25,315 nt of DNA from Chrysochromulina parva (Eukaryota > Haptophyta > Prymnesiales > Chrysochromulinaceae): contig PJAB01000492.1 of NCBI GenBank assembly GCA_002887195.1, positions 1 to 25,315 of the forward strand, read 5' to 3'. Of this stretch, positions 1-8,366 are shown piece after piece (the stretch's first letter is position 1; each line of letters opens with the position of its first letter). The notes under the pieces are model-generated. The model saw only the letters and a program-made list of their open reading frames with translations. It made no database searches and was not told where the DNA came from. Position numbers and translations under genes: made by a program.

Positions 1-54
1 GCGGGCGGCGCGGGCGGCGCGGGCGGCGCGGACGGCGCGGGCGGCGCGGGCGGC
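1..54. repeat. 9-bp GC-rich tandem repeat (GCGGGCGGC)
   Basis: There are six near-perfect copies of a 9-mer, one carrying a G-to-A change. It lies inside the FHA gene and encodes Ala-Pro-Pro repeats on the reverse strand. The array may continue beyond the left edge. Confidence 0.85.
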
Positions 55-1298
55 GCGGATGAGGCAAACACGGCCGGAGTGCGAGCAGAAGAGGGGGCGG
101 CGGTGGGCGCGGCGGCGGGAGCGGTGGCGGCGGCGGGAGCGGCGGGAGCGGCGGGAGCAACGGCAGGGACTGGGGTGCTCTTCACAGGGACTGGGGTGCT
201 CTTCACAGGGACTGGGGTGCTCGTCACGTCGCCGCTCGCCCTCGCAGACCGTAACAGCGCCACGAGATCCGACTTCTCGACGCTTCCCTCGTAGCTCACA
301 CCGCGAGCACGCAGCTCCGCACGTAGATCCTTGAGCGGCATGGCCGACGGCGATGGCGGTGGCGGAGGGGCCTCGGGAGGGGCAATGTCGGGGGCAGCAG
401 CGGTAGGCGCGGCCGCAGCTGGAGCCTCGACTGCGGGTGGCGACGGCTCCTGTGGAGGCGCTGCCGTCTCTCCCTCCCTCGGGGCGGGTGCCTCCGCCGC
501 TGGTTCCCGTGCCGCCGACTCCTCCTCTGTCGCTGACCGCACTGCGTCGTCAGGCTCCGTTGCGGCCGAGCCTGACGCTCCGGCGCCGGCCGAGCGGCCG
601 CTCGCTAGCGAGGCGATCAGGATGTCCTCATCGTCCTCGCCCTCGTCCTCATGCTGCTCCTCTTCTGCTTGTGCGGCCGCGGGCGCGGCCTCCACATTTT
701 CTGCGCCAGGCATCGCTGCGTCAGCCTGGTCGCGGAGCTCCTCGTCCGCCTCGCCCATCGTGGCATTCATCTCGGCTGGCGTCGCTGTTGCTTGCTGGGC
801 CGCCATCGCCGCCGCCTCGGCCGCCGCCACCTCCTCATCTGCCGCAGCCTCCTCCTCCTCAGTCGCAGCTGCCTCTTCGGCCGCCGCTGAGTCTGGCTGC
901 GTGGCCACATTGTTGAAGAGTCGGTGGAGCGTGTAACAAAACTCAGTGAGTGAACCGCGCCGCCCAAAGATGACCGTGCAGCCCTCCGTGAGCAGTGCCA
1001 TCTTGTCCTTGGCGACATTCTTGGTGGGCTTGAACGTGTCACCCGTGCGGTCCTCGAGGCGCACCTCGTTGATCGAGTGGTTGTGTACGACGACCGGCCC
1101 ATTGTACTCGGTGACATCGAGATAAAACGTAGCATGCACTCGGCTAATAAGGTTGGGCAGCGCCGCCGAGTCGAGCAGAACATGCGCGTCACCACGGCCG
1201 ATGGTCAAGTTGTGGCGCAGCGTGATCACCGCCGGCCGGTCGAGGCGCGGAGTCTCGCCGTCGCGGAGCCGGAGCTGCCACACCTCAAGGACAGCCAT
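1..1298 (-). CDS. FHA domain protein with C-terminal SAP-like motif (3' end outside window)
   Basis: The reverse strand is open from an ATG at 1298 to the window edge (432 codons seen, no stop). Residues about 1-125 look like a forkhead-associated (FHA) phosphothreonine-binding domain: TIGRGDAHVLL, then SRVHATF, then NHSINEVRLED, matching the family's GR, SxxH and N signatures. A long acidic Ala/Glu-rich linker follows. At about residue 320 comes MPLKDLRAELRARGVSYEG followed by VEKSDLVALL, a SAP-like helix-turn-helix of the kind found in DNA/RNA-binding proteins and ARMET-type C-termini. After it lie three copies of a KSTPVPV heptad and Ala/Pro repeats. The role is inferred: phospho-dependent scaffold or nucleic-acid-associated protein, possibly nuclear. 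The partner is not visible. The gene lies 413 bp from the stop of the upstream same-strand STAND gene. The FHA call is firm and the SAP call moderate. Confidence 0.82.
   Translation of the reverse strand, partial: MAVLEVWQLRLRDGETPRLDRPAVITLRHNLTIGRGDAHVLLDSAALPNLISRVHATFYLDVTEYNGPVVVHNHSINEVRLEDRTGDTFKPTKNVAKDKMALLTEGCTVIFGRRGSLTEFCYTLHRLFNNVATQPDSAAAEEAAATEEEEAAADEEVAAAEAAAMAAQQATATPAEMNATMGEADEELRDQADAAMPGAENVEAAPAAAQAEEEQHEDEGEDDEDILIASLASGRSAGAGASGSAATEPDDAVRSATEEESAAREPAAEAPAPREGETAAPPQEPSPPAVEAPAAAAPTAAAPDIAPPEAPPPPPSPSAMPLKDLRAELRARGVSYEGSVEKSDLVALLRSARASGDVTSTPVPVKSTPVPVKSTPVPAVAPAAPAAPAAATAPAAAPTAAPSSARTPAVFASSAPPAPPAPSAPPAPPAPP
165..227. repeat. 21-bp coding tandem repeat, three copies
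   Basis: Three head-to-tail copies of a 21-mer beginning AGGGACTGGGGTGCTC. The first two are identical and the third has one change. It is in frame in the FHA gene and encodes the heptad VKSTPVP on the reverse strand. The Ser/Thr-Pro content suggests proline-directed phosphorylation sites, which is inference. Confidence 0.9.
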
Positions 1299-1378
1299 CT
1301 TTCGTTGTGGCGCTGAGGCGCGAAGGCGCTCGGCTTTGCAAAGTCAACAAGCAGTCGACAAGTGATCGACAAGGGGCT

Positions 1379-1436
1379 GGCCCAACCCCTTGAGACAACG
1401 TACACTTGGCCCAACCCCTTCAGACAACGTACACTA
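1379..1436. repeat. 29-bp direct tandem repeat in the FHA gene 5' flank
   Basis: Two abutting 29-bp copies (1379-1407 and 1408-1436) differ at two positions. Each contains CCCAACCCCTT and ACAACGTACACT. They lie 80-140 bp upstream of the FHA start codon, in its probable 5' UTR or promoter, and could be paired binding sites. The rest of the gap 1299-1710 holds a TATA-like box and an inverted repeat, listed separately, and no gene I can support. Confidence 0.9.
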
Positions 1437-1507
1437 GTTTGTTCGCATGGGAAAGCCCCAAAACAAAGGACAGGGAGTACGTTCCGGATTCACACGCACT
1501 TTAGGCG

Positions 1508-1513
1508 TTTATA
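1508..1513 (-). promoter_or_regulatory. TATA-like box for the FHA gene
   Basis: On the reverse strand the sequence reads CTTTATAAACG in an otherwise GC-rich flank, about 210 bp upstream of the FHA start codon. The core is nearly symmetric (TTTATAAA), so it could serve either strand. No transcription start can be read from sequence. Confidence 0.35.
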
Positions 1514-1566
1514 AAGCGCGCAGCCCGGCGCACGCACAGTTGACAGTAGACAGTACGTTGAAAGTC

Positions 1567-1628
1567 GGTCCCCCGCCACACTACCTGATTTTGAAGTCAG
1601 TGCCTAACACTGTGTGAGCGGCAGCACC
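1567..1628. other. Imperfect inverted repeat (possible RNA fold)
   Basis: Arms GGT/ACC, CCGC/GCGG and CACAC/GTGTG close a 62-nt segment. Internal hairpins CTGA/TCAG (1585-1588 with 1597-1600) or CAGTG/CACTG (1598-1602 with 1608-1612) compete with each other. It lies about 55 bp past the TATA-like box on the plus strand. No known RNA family is recognised. Confidence 0.3.
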
Positions 1629-1710
1629 CTGGACATCACTTGAACATCTCTCCTCGGATGCGCTCCTCGCCGTCGTCAGATCTGCAGTGGAGATCTGCCT
1701 GTGAGACCTC

Positions 1711-4700
1711 TCACCCGAACGAGAGCCGCCGTTGGGGGGCCGTCGCGACGATGAAGGCATCTCCCGATTGGATGAGGGCTACCGGCTTGGCCGCGTCCTT
1801 GACGCGCTGCAGCTTCTTGATGAAGGCGCGCGTGCCGCGCTGCATCGCCTGGGCGGCCACATCTTCCACGGAGCGCCCCATCTGCGCGTTCGCCGCCTTG
1901 CGCCGCTTGGCCGCCTCGCTCTCCTGCTGCAGTAGCCGCAGCTCGAGCCTCTTGGCAACGCGTCGGAGCAGGTTGCGGACCGCCTCAGTGCGCTCGGCGG
2001 CCGTCGCGTGCGCCACAGCCTTCACCGCGCCCGCAGCCTCCTCCCAGAGCACCGCGGTCGCCTCGGGCTCGCGTGCGCCCGAGGTACCACGGCACAAGCA
2101 CTCGAGCAGCACGAGCGGCAGCGGCGGCACATGCATCACGGTTGCAAGCTTCGTAGCATACCTGATGCGGGAGGCAATCAAACCTGATGAGTGAGGCAAT
2201 CATACCTGAGTGAGGCAATCATACCCGATGAGGGAGGCAATCATACCCGATGAGTGAGGCAATCAAAACTGATGAGGGAGGTAATCGTAGGCCATCACGG
2301 TCGCAAGCCGCGTAGCATACCCGGCCGTGCGAAGCAGACCGATGAGGGTCGGGCGCTGCGCGACGCCAGCACGCCACAGGTGCCAAGGCGCGCCGATGAG
2401 CACTGCCGGCTCGTCCCCACCTTCGCCCGCGCCTCCCGCGCTCGTACTGCCGTCGAGGGCAGCTTTACTGCCGTCGAGGGTGCCAAAGCTGCCATCATAC
2501 TGCGGGTCTAGGCAGCAGAGGTAGTGCTGTGCGAGCTCCTCGTGCTCGGCCGTGCCCGGCCCGTTGTTGAGAAGGCCGGCGCGCAGCCCCTGCCCAACTG
2601 CCTGATGGGGGATGGTCCAGATGCCTGTGGGGAAGGGCAGGGCGCCGTGGTGAGCACGTGCATGCAAGGCATGGGGGCCGGGCGGTCCACGTGCCTGCGG
2701 CGGGCTGTCCTACGAAGAGGGCCACATGCTCGCATGCGTACGCCCACACCGCGCCTGCGCAGTGCACCGGTAGCTCCGGGCGCAGCAAAGCGTATGCATG
2801 TGCCTCGCTGAGCCCCAGGCCGTGCCCGCTCACGCTCAGCAGAGTGAGCAGCCGTAGCGCGATTCGCAGCCCAGCGGCCTCGCACTGCATCGGGCTCAGG
2901 CCGCTCTCCTCGTGCGCCGTCTCGTCGAGCATCAAGGCAGCCGCGGCCAATGTCGAGGGCAGCGCCCGCCGAGCGCTCGCGACGACGCCCTCCGAAGGCG
3001 CGGCGCCGTGTCGAGCGTCGTCTCGAGCGTCGTCTCGAGCGGGTGGCGCCGGGTTGTGCGTCATCCTGAGCGGCGTCATCCCAATGCCGCTCAGCTGCAG
3101 GCGCGTCAGCTGGCTCTGCATCGAGATGGTCGCCTGTCGTATGAGCTCCGCCTCATCGGAGCGCAGCGTGGCGCCGTCCTTAAGGCGCGCCCGAAGGGCG
3201 TCCATCCCGGGCGCCATCCCGGGCGCCACGCCTCTGGGCGAGGCTGGCTTGGGCCTGCTCAACACAGCGCTCATGTTCAGCGCGACACCGAGGCCGACCG
3301 AACTCACCGGCACTCGCGCCGTCAGCCGATCGGCGAGAGCGGCGCGGCCGAGGTTGATGGCGAGCGCACTGAGCCACGAGGGGCGTGTTGCGCCGAGCCC
3401 GTGGGAGAGCACAGGTTGGAGGAGCTTTGAGGTTGGTGTGTCGCCGGTCAGCCGAAGCAGCCGAGCACGGAGCATCTCCCTTCCAGCCTCGAGCGGCAGC
3501 GGCGCGAACTCGAGGATGTGCACCTTGGGCTTCCGCACTCGCAACTCCGCCACCAGCGGCGCCGCGCGCGCGGTCGCCGCCGCCTCGAGTGCGACGTTGG
3601 CTGCCTCATGCATGGCGCGATTGAGCTGGGCGACCTGAGAGGCGAGGCAATTCTTGAGAGCGGCCTGGGCGGCGGTCACGGCCAGCGCGGCCTCGGGCTC
3701 GGAAGGCTTCGTGGGCTCGCCGCTCGCGCTCAGGAGGACGCACACGTTCGGGGGGAGCGGTGAGGGGATCCAATCGAGCGCCGGGGGGAAGCCTAAGACC
3801 GTCTCGCCGCCGCTCGGGCCCGTCACCGCTAGCGGCTCGCCACACTCGAGAGCGGGCTGGAGGCGCTCGACGCTGTCCCACACGATCAGTAACGGCGACG
3901 TCAGACCGGCGAGCAGCTCACGACAGCGCGTGCAGAGCGCCGCGTAGCCGCTCGGGATGGCGCTCACGTCGAGCGGCGTCGCGCTCAGCGCGTTGCGCGC
4001 GCGCCGGTCGCTCTTGGCTTCCTTGGCACGCAGCTGGAGCAGCCGCACACACAGGCGTGTGAGGGCGACGCGAGCGAGCTCGGCGCCACCGGTGCCCGCG
4101 CCCGCATAGTGGCTGACCACCTGCAGCCTCGGCTGGTCGCTCAAGAGCCGCTCCGTGAGCGCCACGAGCAGGTGAGACTTACCGGTGCCCGCCTCCGAGA
4201 AGATGAAGAGCGGCGTGTTGAGCGGCTGCGCCCACGGCGGTGGCGTCGGCCCTCCGTCGGCCTGCGGCCCTCTCAGCCCCGTCTGCGACAGCACGAGCTT
4301 CGTCAGATGATGGAGCTCGAGATGACGCTGCAGCAGCGGCGTGCTCGAGAGCCCCTGCGTGTACGCTGCTGTGGCGCGCTCGGCCGCCCAGAGCGCGCGC
4401 GTGAGCGCTGTCGCGAGCGCGAGCGGCGCTCGCGGTCTAGCAACGGGCTGCTGCGCGGCCTCCGACCGAAACCGCGTCAACGCTCCGCGAGAATACTTTT
4501 GGATGATCGTCGCGGCCTTTTCGTGAGTCAACTTCCCTCGCGAGGCCGCCGTCGTGAGCGCATCGACCACGCCCGCCGTCGTGACAGCCTCGACGGCTTC
4601 GGTAGTCGGCGGCTCCCAATCCCGAGGCGGCGATGGCTCGGTAGGGTACCGCTTGCTGATCAGAGCCCATAGCCCCTCGATCGCGAGCTGTGAAAACGTG

Positions 4701-5851
4701 TCGCCCCCTCCCGACGCGCCGTCGTGGGCGCTCAGCGTGTACTCTCGCATCTGCTGCGCTGGCAGCTTCTTTGCGAGGAGGCCCTGCAGCACACCGGCGA
4801 GAGCCTTCGCCTGCTCACGCCGAAGCACGTCCCGCAGCGACGGCTTGGCACCCTTACCGCCGCCGCCTCCGTAGCCGCCGCCGCCTCCGTAGCCGCCACC
4901 GCCTCCGTAGCCGCCGCCGCCGCCTCCGTTGCCGTAGGCGCCGCCGTGGTAGGCGCCGCCGCCGTCGTGGGCGCCGCCGTCGCCGTGGGCATGATGAGGG
5001 CCGGCGGCGGAAGACGAGCGGCTCCCACGCGTGAGGACCAGCACCGAGCTCGAGCGCATGCGGCACACGGCCTCGAAGGCCTCCATCGCCCCCAGGCTCA
5101 TCCCATGCACCCAACCGTCCCCAAAGGGCGTCACCGTGTGAGCCCCAGGCACCCAGCCCTCTGTCGACGCACCTTGCACGACGAGCAGAAACGGGACGCC
5201 ATCGTTGCAGCTCGAGCCGCTCGCGACCTGGCCGAGGCACGCAGTGGGCGACACCCCGTCGTCTGGCATCCCCTGGCGCGCGTCGATGGCCAGCAGATGC
5301 AGCCGCCGCGCCGCGCAGCGAGCCCGAAGCTCTGGCCACACGACCGTGTCGAGCATCGCCGCCTCCGCGGTGGTGTCGTCCGCACTGCGGGAGACGAGCA
5401 CCCGCACCGTCTCCCAACCGCCCTGCACGCGCGCCGTCTTGGACGGACACGGCCGGTGCGGTCGGATCTCGACAATCGCCTCCGCTTGAAGCAGCACCGC
5501 CTCGACCATCCGGGAGACGACCATTTCGGTCGGGTCCGGACGCTTCTGCTGCAGCGGATCGGGCCGCTTGCGCGCAAGCTCCGGCCCGGAGATGCTCCGA
5601 TGAATCGCTCCGCCAATGGGCTCGTAGTGTCTCACGGGCTCTGGCATCGGCAATCGCTGTCCGGGCGGTGCGGGCGGCGGCGCGGAGAATCGGCTGATGG
5701 GAGGCAGCACCGGCATCACAGGAGCAGCAGGCGGGTGCGTGTGCGCCATGGCGGGAGTTTGCTGATGGCTCGCCATGGAGAGACCGGGACCTCTCGCATA
5801 GCCCGGCACCTTCTCGACACGTATCGAGCCCAGCACGCCCCTGGCAGCCAT
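1711..5851 (-). CDS. NPHP3-like STAND NTPase with DUF4062-like N-terminus and IQ motif
   Basis: The spliced reading is exons 5851-2695, 2624-2321 and 2161-1711, giving 1303 aa. The start is the first ATG of a frame that is open further upstream. In order: a Pro-rich N-terminus; about residue 148 VRVLVSRSADDTTAEAAMLD, then WPELRARC and a GVPFLLVVQG stretch, as in the DUF4062 region of nephrocystin-3/TTC/NWD proteins; a GGYGGGGGY linker (290-330); an IQ-like motif KAATIIQKYSRGALTRFRS (about 445); a P-loop SEAGTGKSHLL (about 550), whose first Walker A glycine is Ser; Walker B LLIVWDSVERL (about 655); then a winged-helix-like tail with HQAV and HEELAQHYL. STAND ATPases of this class act as signalling switches or ciliary scaffolds, and the IQ motif suggests calmodulin binding. 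No TPR or WD repeats follow, so the protein is short for the class. The specific role is unknown. Confidence 0.8.
2161..2289. repeat. 22-bp minisatellite, six copies
   Basis: Units run 2161-2182, 2183-2204, 2205-2223 (19 bp), 2224-2245, 2246-2267 and 2268-2289. The plus-strand consensus core is GATGAGTGAGGCAATCA. On the gene strand the core reads TGATTGCCTCACTCATC followed by AGG or a close variant, so the array offers several alternative 3' splice sites. Confidence 0.93.
2162..2320 (-). other. Intron 2 of the STAND gene, made largely of a 22-bp minisatellite (159 bp)
   Basis: The donor is GG|GTATGC and the acceptor GCATCAG|GTATGC. The phase matches (GG + G) and joins RTAG to YATKLATVM. The first 28 bases of the intron closely repeat the first 28 bases of the next exon (GTATGCTACG, then GCTTGC, then ACCGTGATG; three mismatches). 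The rest is mostly six copies of a 22-bp unit, most of which contain a TGATTGC, pyrimidine-rich, CAG-like acceptor. Confidence 0.85.
2447..2482. repeat. Short coding direct repeat
   Basis: ACTGCCGTCGAGGG occurs twice, 21 bp apart, within exon 2 of the STAND gene. It encodes two LDGS-type motifs on the reverse strand. The second copy differs just beyond the repeat. Confidence 0.7.
2625..2694 (-). other. Intron 1 of the STAND gene, probable GC-AG type (70 bp)
   Basis: The protein frame changes here between two segments that both look like STAND C-terminus. No GT donor in the nearby upstream exon gives the required phase 1. The site GCAG|GCACGT does, joined to CCTTCCCCACAG|GCATC, giving GQPAAGIWTIPHQAV. 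CAGGCA is present at both junctions. GC donors are known in haptophytes. A frameshift or different splicing cannot be excluded. Confidence 0.6.
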
Positions 5852-6010
5852 GGACACTCCGACTTTCGAAACCGTCCTCAACGTGTGAACATTCAAGACC
5901 CGCTTTGTTTCGTGGGAAGACGCACAGTCATCGCCAACGAATCCTACGTTCCAAACCCTTTTTCCTAGGTGTCTGCTGGAACAGCCAATCTTCACACCTT
6001 TCTTCACCGC

Positions 6011-7577
6011 ATGTCGACATCATGCCCCTTCAACGAAACCGACGTCGTCGTCGGCCTCGCTCGCCTGCCAGCGCTATGGCTGCGGCACTGGCAGCCGCAC
6101 TCAATTGGCGTGGCTCAGGAGCGAGCAGCATACTCAGGTCTCAAAGGTTGGGGCAGAACGCGATTCCTCATCCGAAATCGTCGTCTGCTGTATGCGCCCA
6201 CCCCGCCCAACGGATGCGTGCTGCGTCGCACGCCGATTCTGGCATGGGCGCTTCTCGACACGCTCGAGCGGCACCCATCCTTGCCCGATGTGAGCGTACT
6301 ATTCAATTGGTGCGCTGACGCACGCATGCACCAGTACCCCATAACCACCATCTCGTCCTCTCTTTTCTCTGACAACCTTTTGGTTCTCGAAATGGCTTGG
6401 CAGTCGCGATAAGCCCACCTATTGGCATCCCAACGGCCCGCAGCCGCAGGGCTCATATGAGATCGGCACGACAGCCACGTCCAAAGATGGGCGTCCGGCC
6501 TTGGTGTTCTCGTACACGACGGGGCACACCTTCACGGACATCCCGCTGCCAGACGCGACCTTTTGGGGCCTTCCTTACGCGCGCATCCCGCCGTGGGAGC
6601 AGTGGCTGCGCGGGCTGGAGACGGGCGAGGGAATCCAGTGGGAGCAGAAGCAGGATACGATTCTCTGGGTCGGCACGACCGGCGTCGGCAACGGCAAGCT
6701 TGGGTTCAGCAGTCATCCGTTGCGGTCGCGGTTCGCGCGCTGCGGGCCGGAGGTCTTCGGCTCGCGACTCGTGATGCACAGCATCTCCAAGGAGGAGGTG
6801 GACAAGCTTGCGTGGAAGAAGCCGCCATGTGCTCCCAAGGGCTCACCCGCTGCATCGCCGACTGCTTCAGCCGGAAGTAGCACCACGGTGCCGTGCGACG
6901 ACTCGCTGCCGCCGAGCTGGATCACGCTTCGGGAGCAGTGCCGGCACCGCATCATTGTGCATCTCCCCGGCGTGAGCGACTGGCTCGAGCATTTCAAGCA
7001 TCAGCTCTCGTGCGGCTCGCTCAACATCTACGTGACCGAGGAGCGCGAGCCGAGGCGGCGCGACCTGCGTCGAGAGGCCGAAGTTCGGGCGCCGCTCACG
7101 CCGCCGATCTTCGAGCATTTCGATTGGTGGGCGCCGCTGCTGCAGGCAGGCAGGCACTATGTGCACGTCACGGTGCCGAAAAGGAAACCGGCCGAGGTAT
7201 GCGCCGCCCTAAAGCAGGCGCTCACTGAGCTCGAAGCGACGCCCGGCCGCGACCGTTGCATCGCGGAGCACGGCCAGCGTCTCGCGCGCTCCCTCACGAT
7301 GGACCGCGTGCATGCGTACCTTGCAGACGTGCTCCGCGGCGCGGCGGCCGTGCAGAAGCCCAAGGTGGTGCAGGAGCTGGCTGAGGCGAGCGGGCCCAAC
7401 TTGGTCACGAAGCGCAACCTGCTGCGTCACGTGTCCGACAGCACGCGGCCCTGGATCGAGCACCGCTTTCTGCCGTCGCTCGGCGTCAACACGTCATTTG
7501 CCGGCGCCGGCGCCGGCGGCAGCGGCGGGGGGGGCTCGGCCCCGGGCCGCCGCCGACCGTTTGTTTTCTCGAGATGA
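6011..7577 (+). CDS. GT90 (CAP10/POGLUT-type) glycosyltransferase
   Basis: The spliced reading is 6011-6309 joined to 6404-7577 (490 aa). Family features in order: TRFLIRNRRLLYAP; LPDVSVLFNCRDKP across the junction, like the DLExVINxRDxP of POGLUT proteins; VFSYTTGHTFTDIPLPDATFWG; WEQKQDTILWVGTT; and CRHRIIVHLPGVSDWLEHFK with LSCGSLNIYV, the GT90 sugar-nucleotide region. A Gly-rich tail ends at RPFVFSR. GT90 enzymes transfer glucose or xylose from nucleotide sugars, usually in the ER or Golgi. No signal peptide is present at the chosen ATG, so the true start may be in an exon further upstream. A good acceptor, CCCTTTTTCCTAG|GTG, ends at 5968. The gene is divergent from the STAND gene, with start codons only 159 bp apart. 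The sugar substrate is unknown. Confidence 0.8.
6310..6403 (+). other. Intron of the GT90 gene (94 bp)
   Basis: Donor AATTG|GTGCGC and acceptor GGCTTGGCAG|T, with phase 2 on both sides. The intron has a pyrimidine-rich stretch at 6353-6370. A second phase-compatible donor at 6334 (CA|GTACCC) would add eight residues. The 6310 choice is preferred because it restores the family motif NCRDKP. Confidence 0.7.
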
Positions 7578-7814
7578 AGCGCTGTCCGTCCTCCTCCTCG
7601 CGCAACTCCTTTGGCGGACTGCGCGGTAGCGCGGAGTGCAACAATTTTTTTTACAAGCTTTTGAAAGCTTTTCACAGCGTGATTCACAATGAAATTCCCG
7701 CGACGGCGGCCCTGCTGTGCTCCCTGTGCTGGTGAACGAGTCGCGTGTTGGTTCCAAGGCCGCGCCCGCGGGGCAGGATTTACGCACCGTGGGCTGGGAT
7801 CGACGTGATTCAGG
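7578..7814 (+). promoter_or_regulatory. Intergenic gap between the GT90 gene and the secreted-protein gene
   Basis: The gap is 237 bp. It holds a T-rich run followed by two AAGCTTTT-type copies at 7655-7672 (ACAAGCTTTTGAAAGCTTTT) and presumably the GT90 3' end plus the next promoter. No clear TATA box is seen. Confidence 0.3.
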
Positions 7815-8366
7815 ATGAGGCTCATGCAAATCGCGATTGTTTGTTTGGCATTTGCCGTCGTGCCAGCTGCTGCAACTGCGGAGGTCGTGCCAGCTGCTGC
7901 CACTGCGCAGGCTGACTCGCCATCTGACTTTGTAAAGAGCATGCACTTGTCTCTCGATGGGCATTTGCGGAAAATTCAAACCTCTATGCGCAACCTCATT
8001 TCAAAGATGAGCAAGCCAAGCACTGGCGTCGTCAAGATGGCAAAGATGGGGATGAACATGACCGAGACCAAGGCGTACGTACAGGAGTATCGTGAAATGC
8101 ACTACTGGGCATGCAAGCAGGAACAGTGGCAGAAGACGGCGTTTTGCAGTAAGGAATCGCTGACTGCTTCAAAGATGGGAAGCAAAGATGACAAGCGCAA
8201 GAGCAGTAAGGTCCTTGCATTTCTTCTCACGGAGTGGTGCCAGGAACCGGACAGAAAACAGAGCAGACTCTGCCGCATACACTTCCAGGCTGCATTGCAG
8301 AAAATGATGAAGCACCCGAAATCGGGTCACTTACACGCTGCCACCGCGCGATCGGCTCGGATCTGA
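7815..8366 (+). CDS. Small secreted protein with four mature cysteines, family unknown
   Basis: A 183-aa ORF from an ATG with a classical signal peptide: MRLMQIAIVCLAFAVVPAAA, with likely cleavage after an Ala-rich site near residue 20-32. The sequence VVPAAATA is duplicated at the junction, from a direct repeat in the DNA. The mature part is basic, helix-prone and Lys/Met-rich, with four cysteines in two pairs (WACKQ, AFCSK, EWCQE, RLCRI), consistent with two disulphides. There is one N-glycosylation sequon (NMT). No intron is needed and codon use is less GC-extreme than in the neighbours. I do not recognise a family. A secreted or endomembrane protein is inferred. Confidence 0.7.
   Translation: MRLMQIAIVCLAFAVVPAAATAEVVPAAATAQADSPSDFVKSMHLSLDGHLRKIQTSMRNLISKMSKPSTGVVKMAKMGMNMTETKAYVQEYREMHYWACKQEQWQKTAFCSKESLTASKMGSKDDKRKSSKVLAFLLTEWCQEPDRKQSRLCRIHFQAALQKMMKHPKSGHLHAATARSARI

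Noticed and set aside
331..936. 201-aa Ala/Ser-rich plus-strand open frame
   Set aside because: It is a shadow of the Ala/Glu-rich linker of the FHA gene on the other strand.
1567..1628. tRNA-Sec on the reverse strand
   Set aside because: The CTTCAAA loop is present, but the 5-bp anticodon stem, the T arm with TTCAA loop and a 9-bp acceptor stem cannot be formed.
2161..2289. CRISPR-like array
   Set aside because: The 22-bp units abut without spacers and lie in a spliced eukaryotic intron, so this is a minisatellite.
2658..3638. 326-aa plus-strand open frame
   Set aside because: It lies opposite the winged-helix-like part of the STAND gene and has no domain features.
4724..5968. 414-aa plus-strand open frame opposite the STAND gene
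   Set aside because: It is a shadow of GC-rich coding sequence. Its His/Arg-rich translation has no domain, and the reverse strand encodes recognisable STAND motifs.
7689..7808. 39-codon upstream ORF before the secreted-protein gene
   Set aside because: Short Arg/Cys-rich frame with nothing to support translation beyond an ATG.
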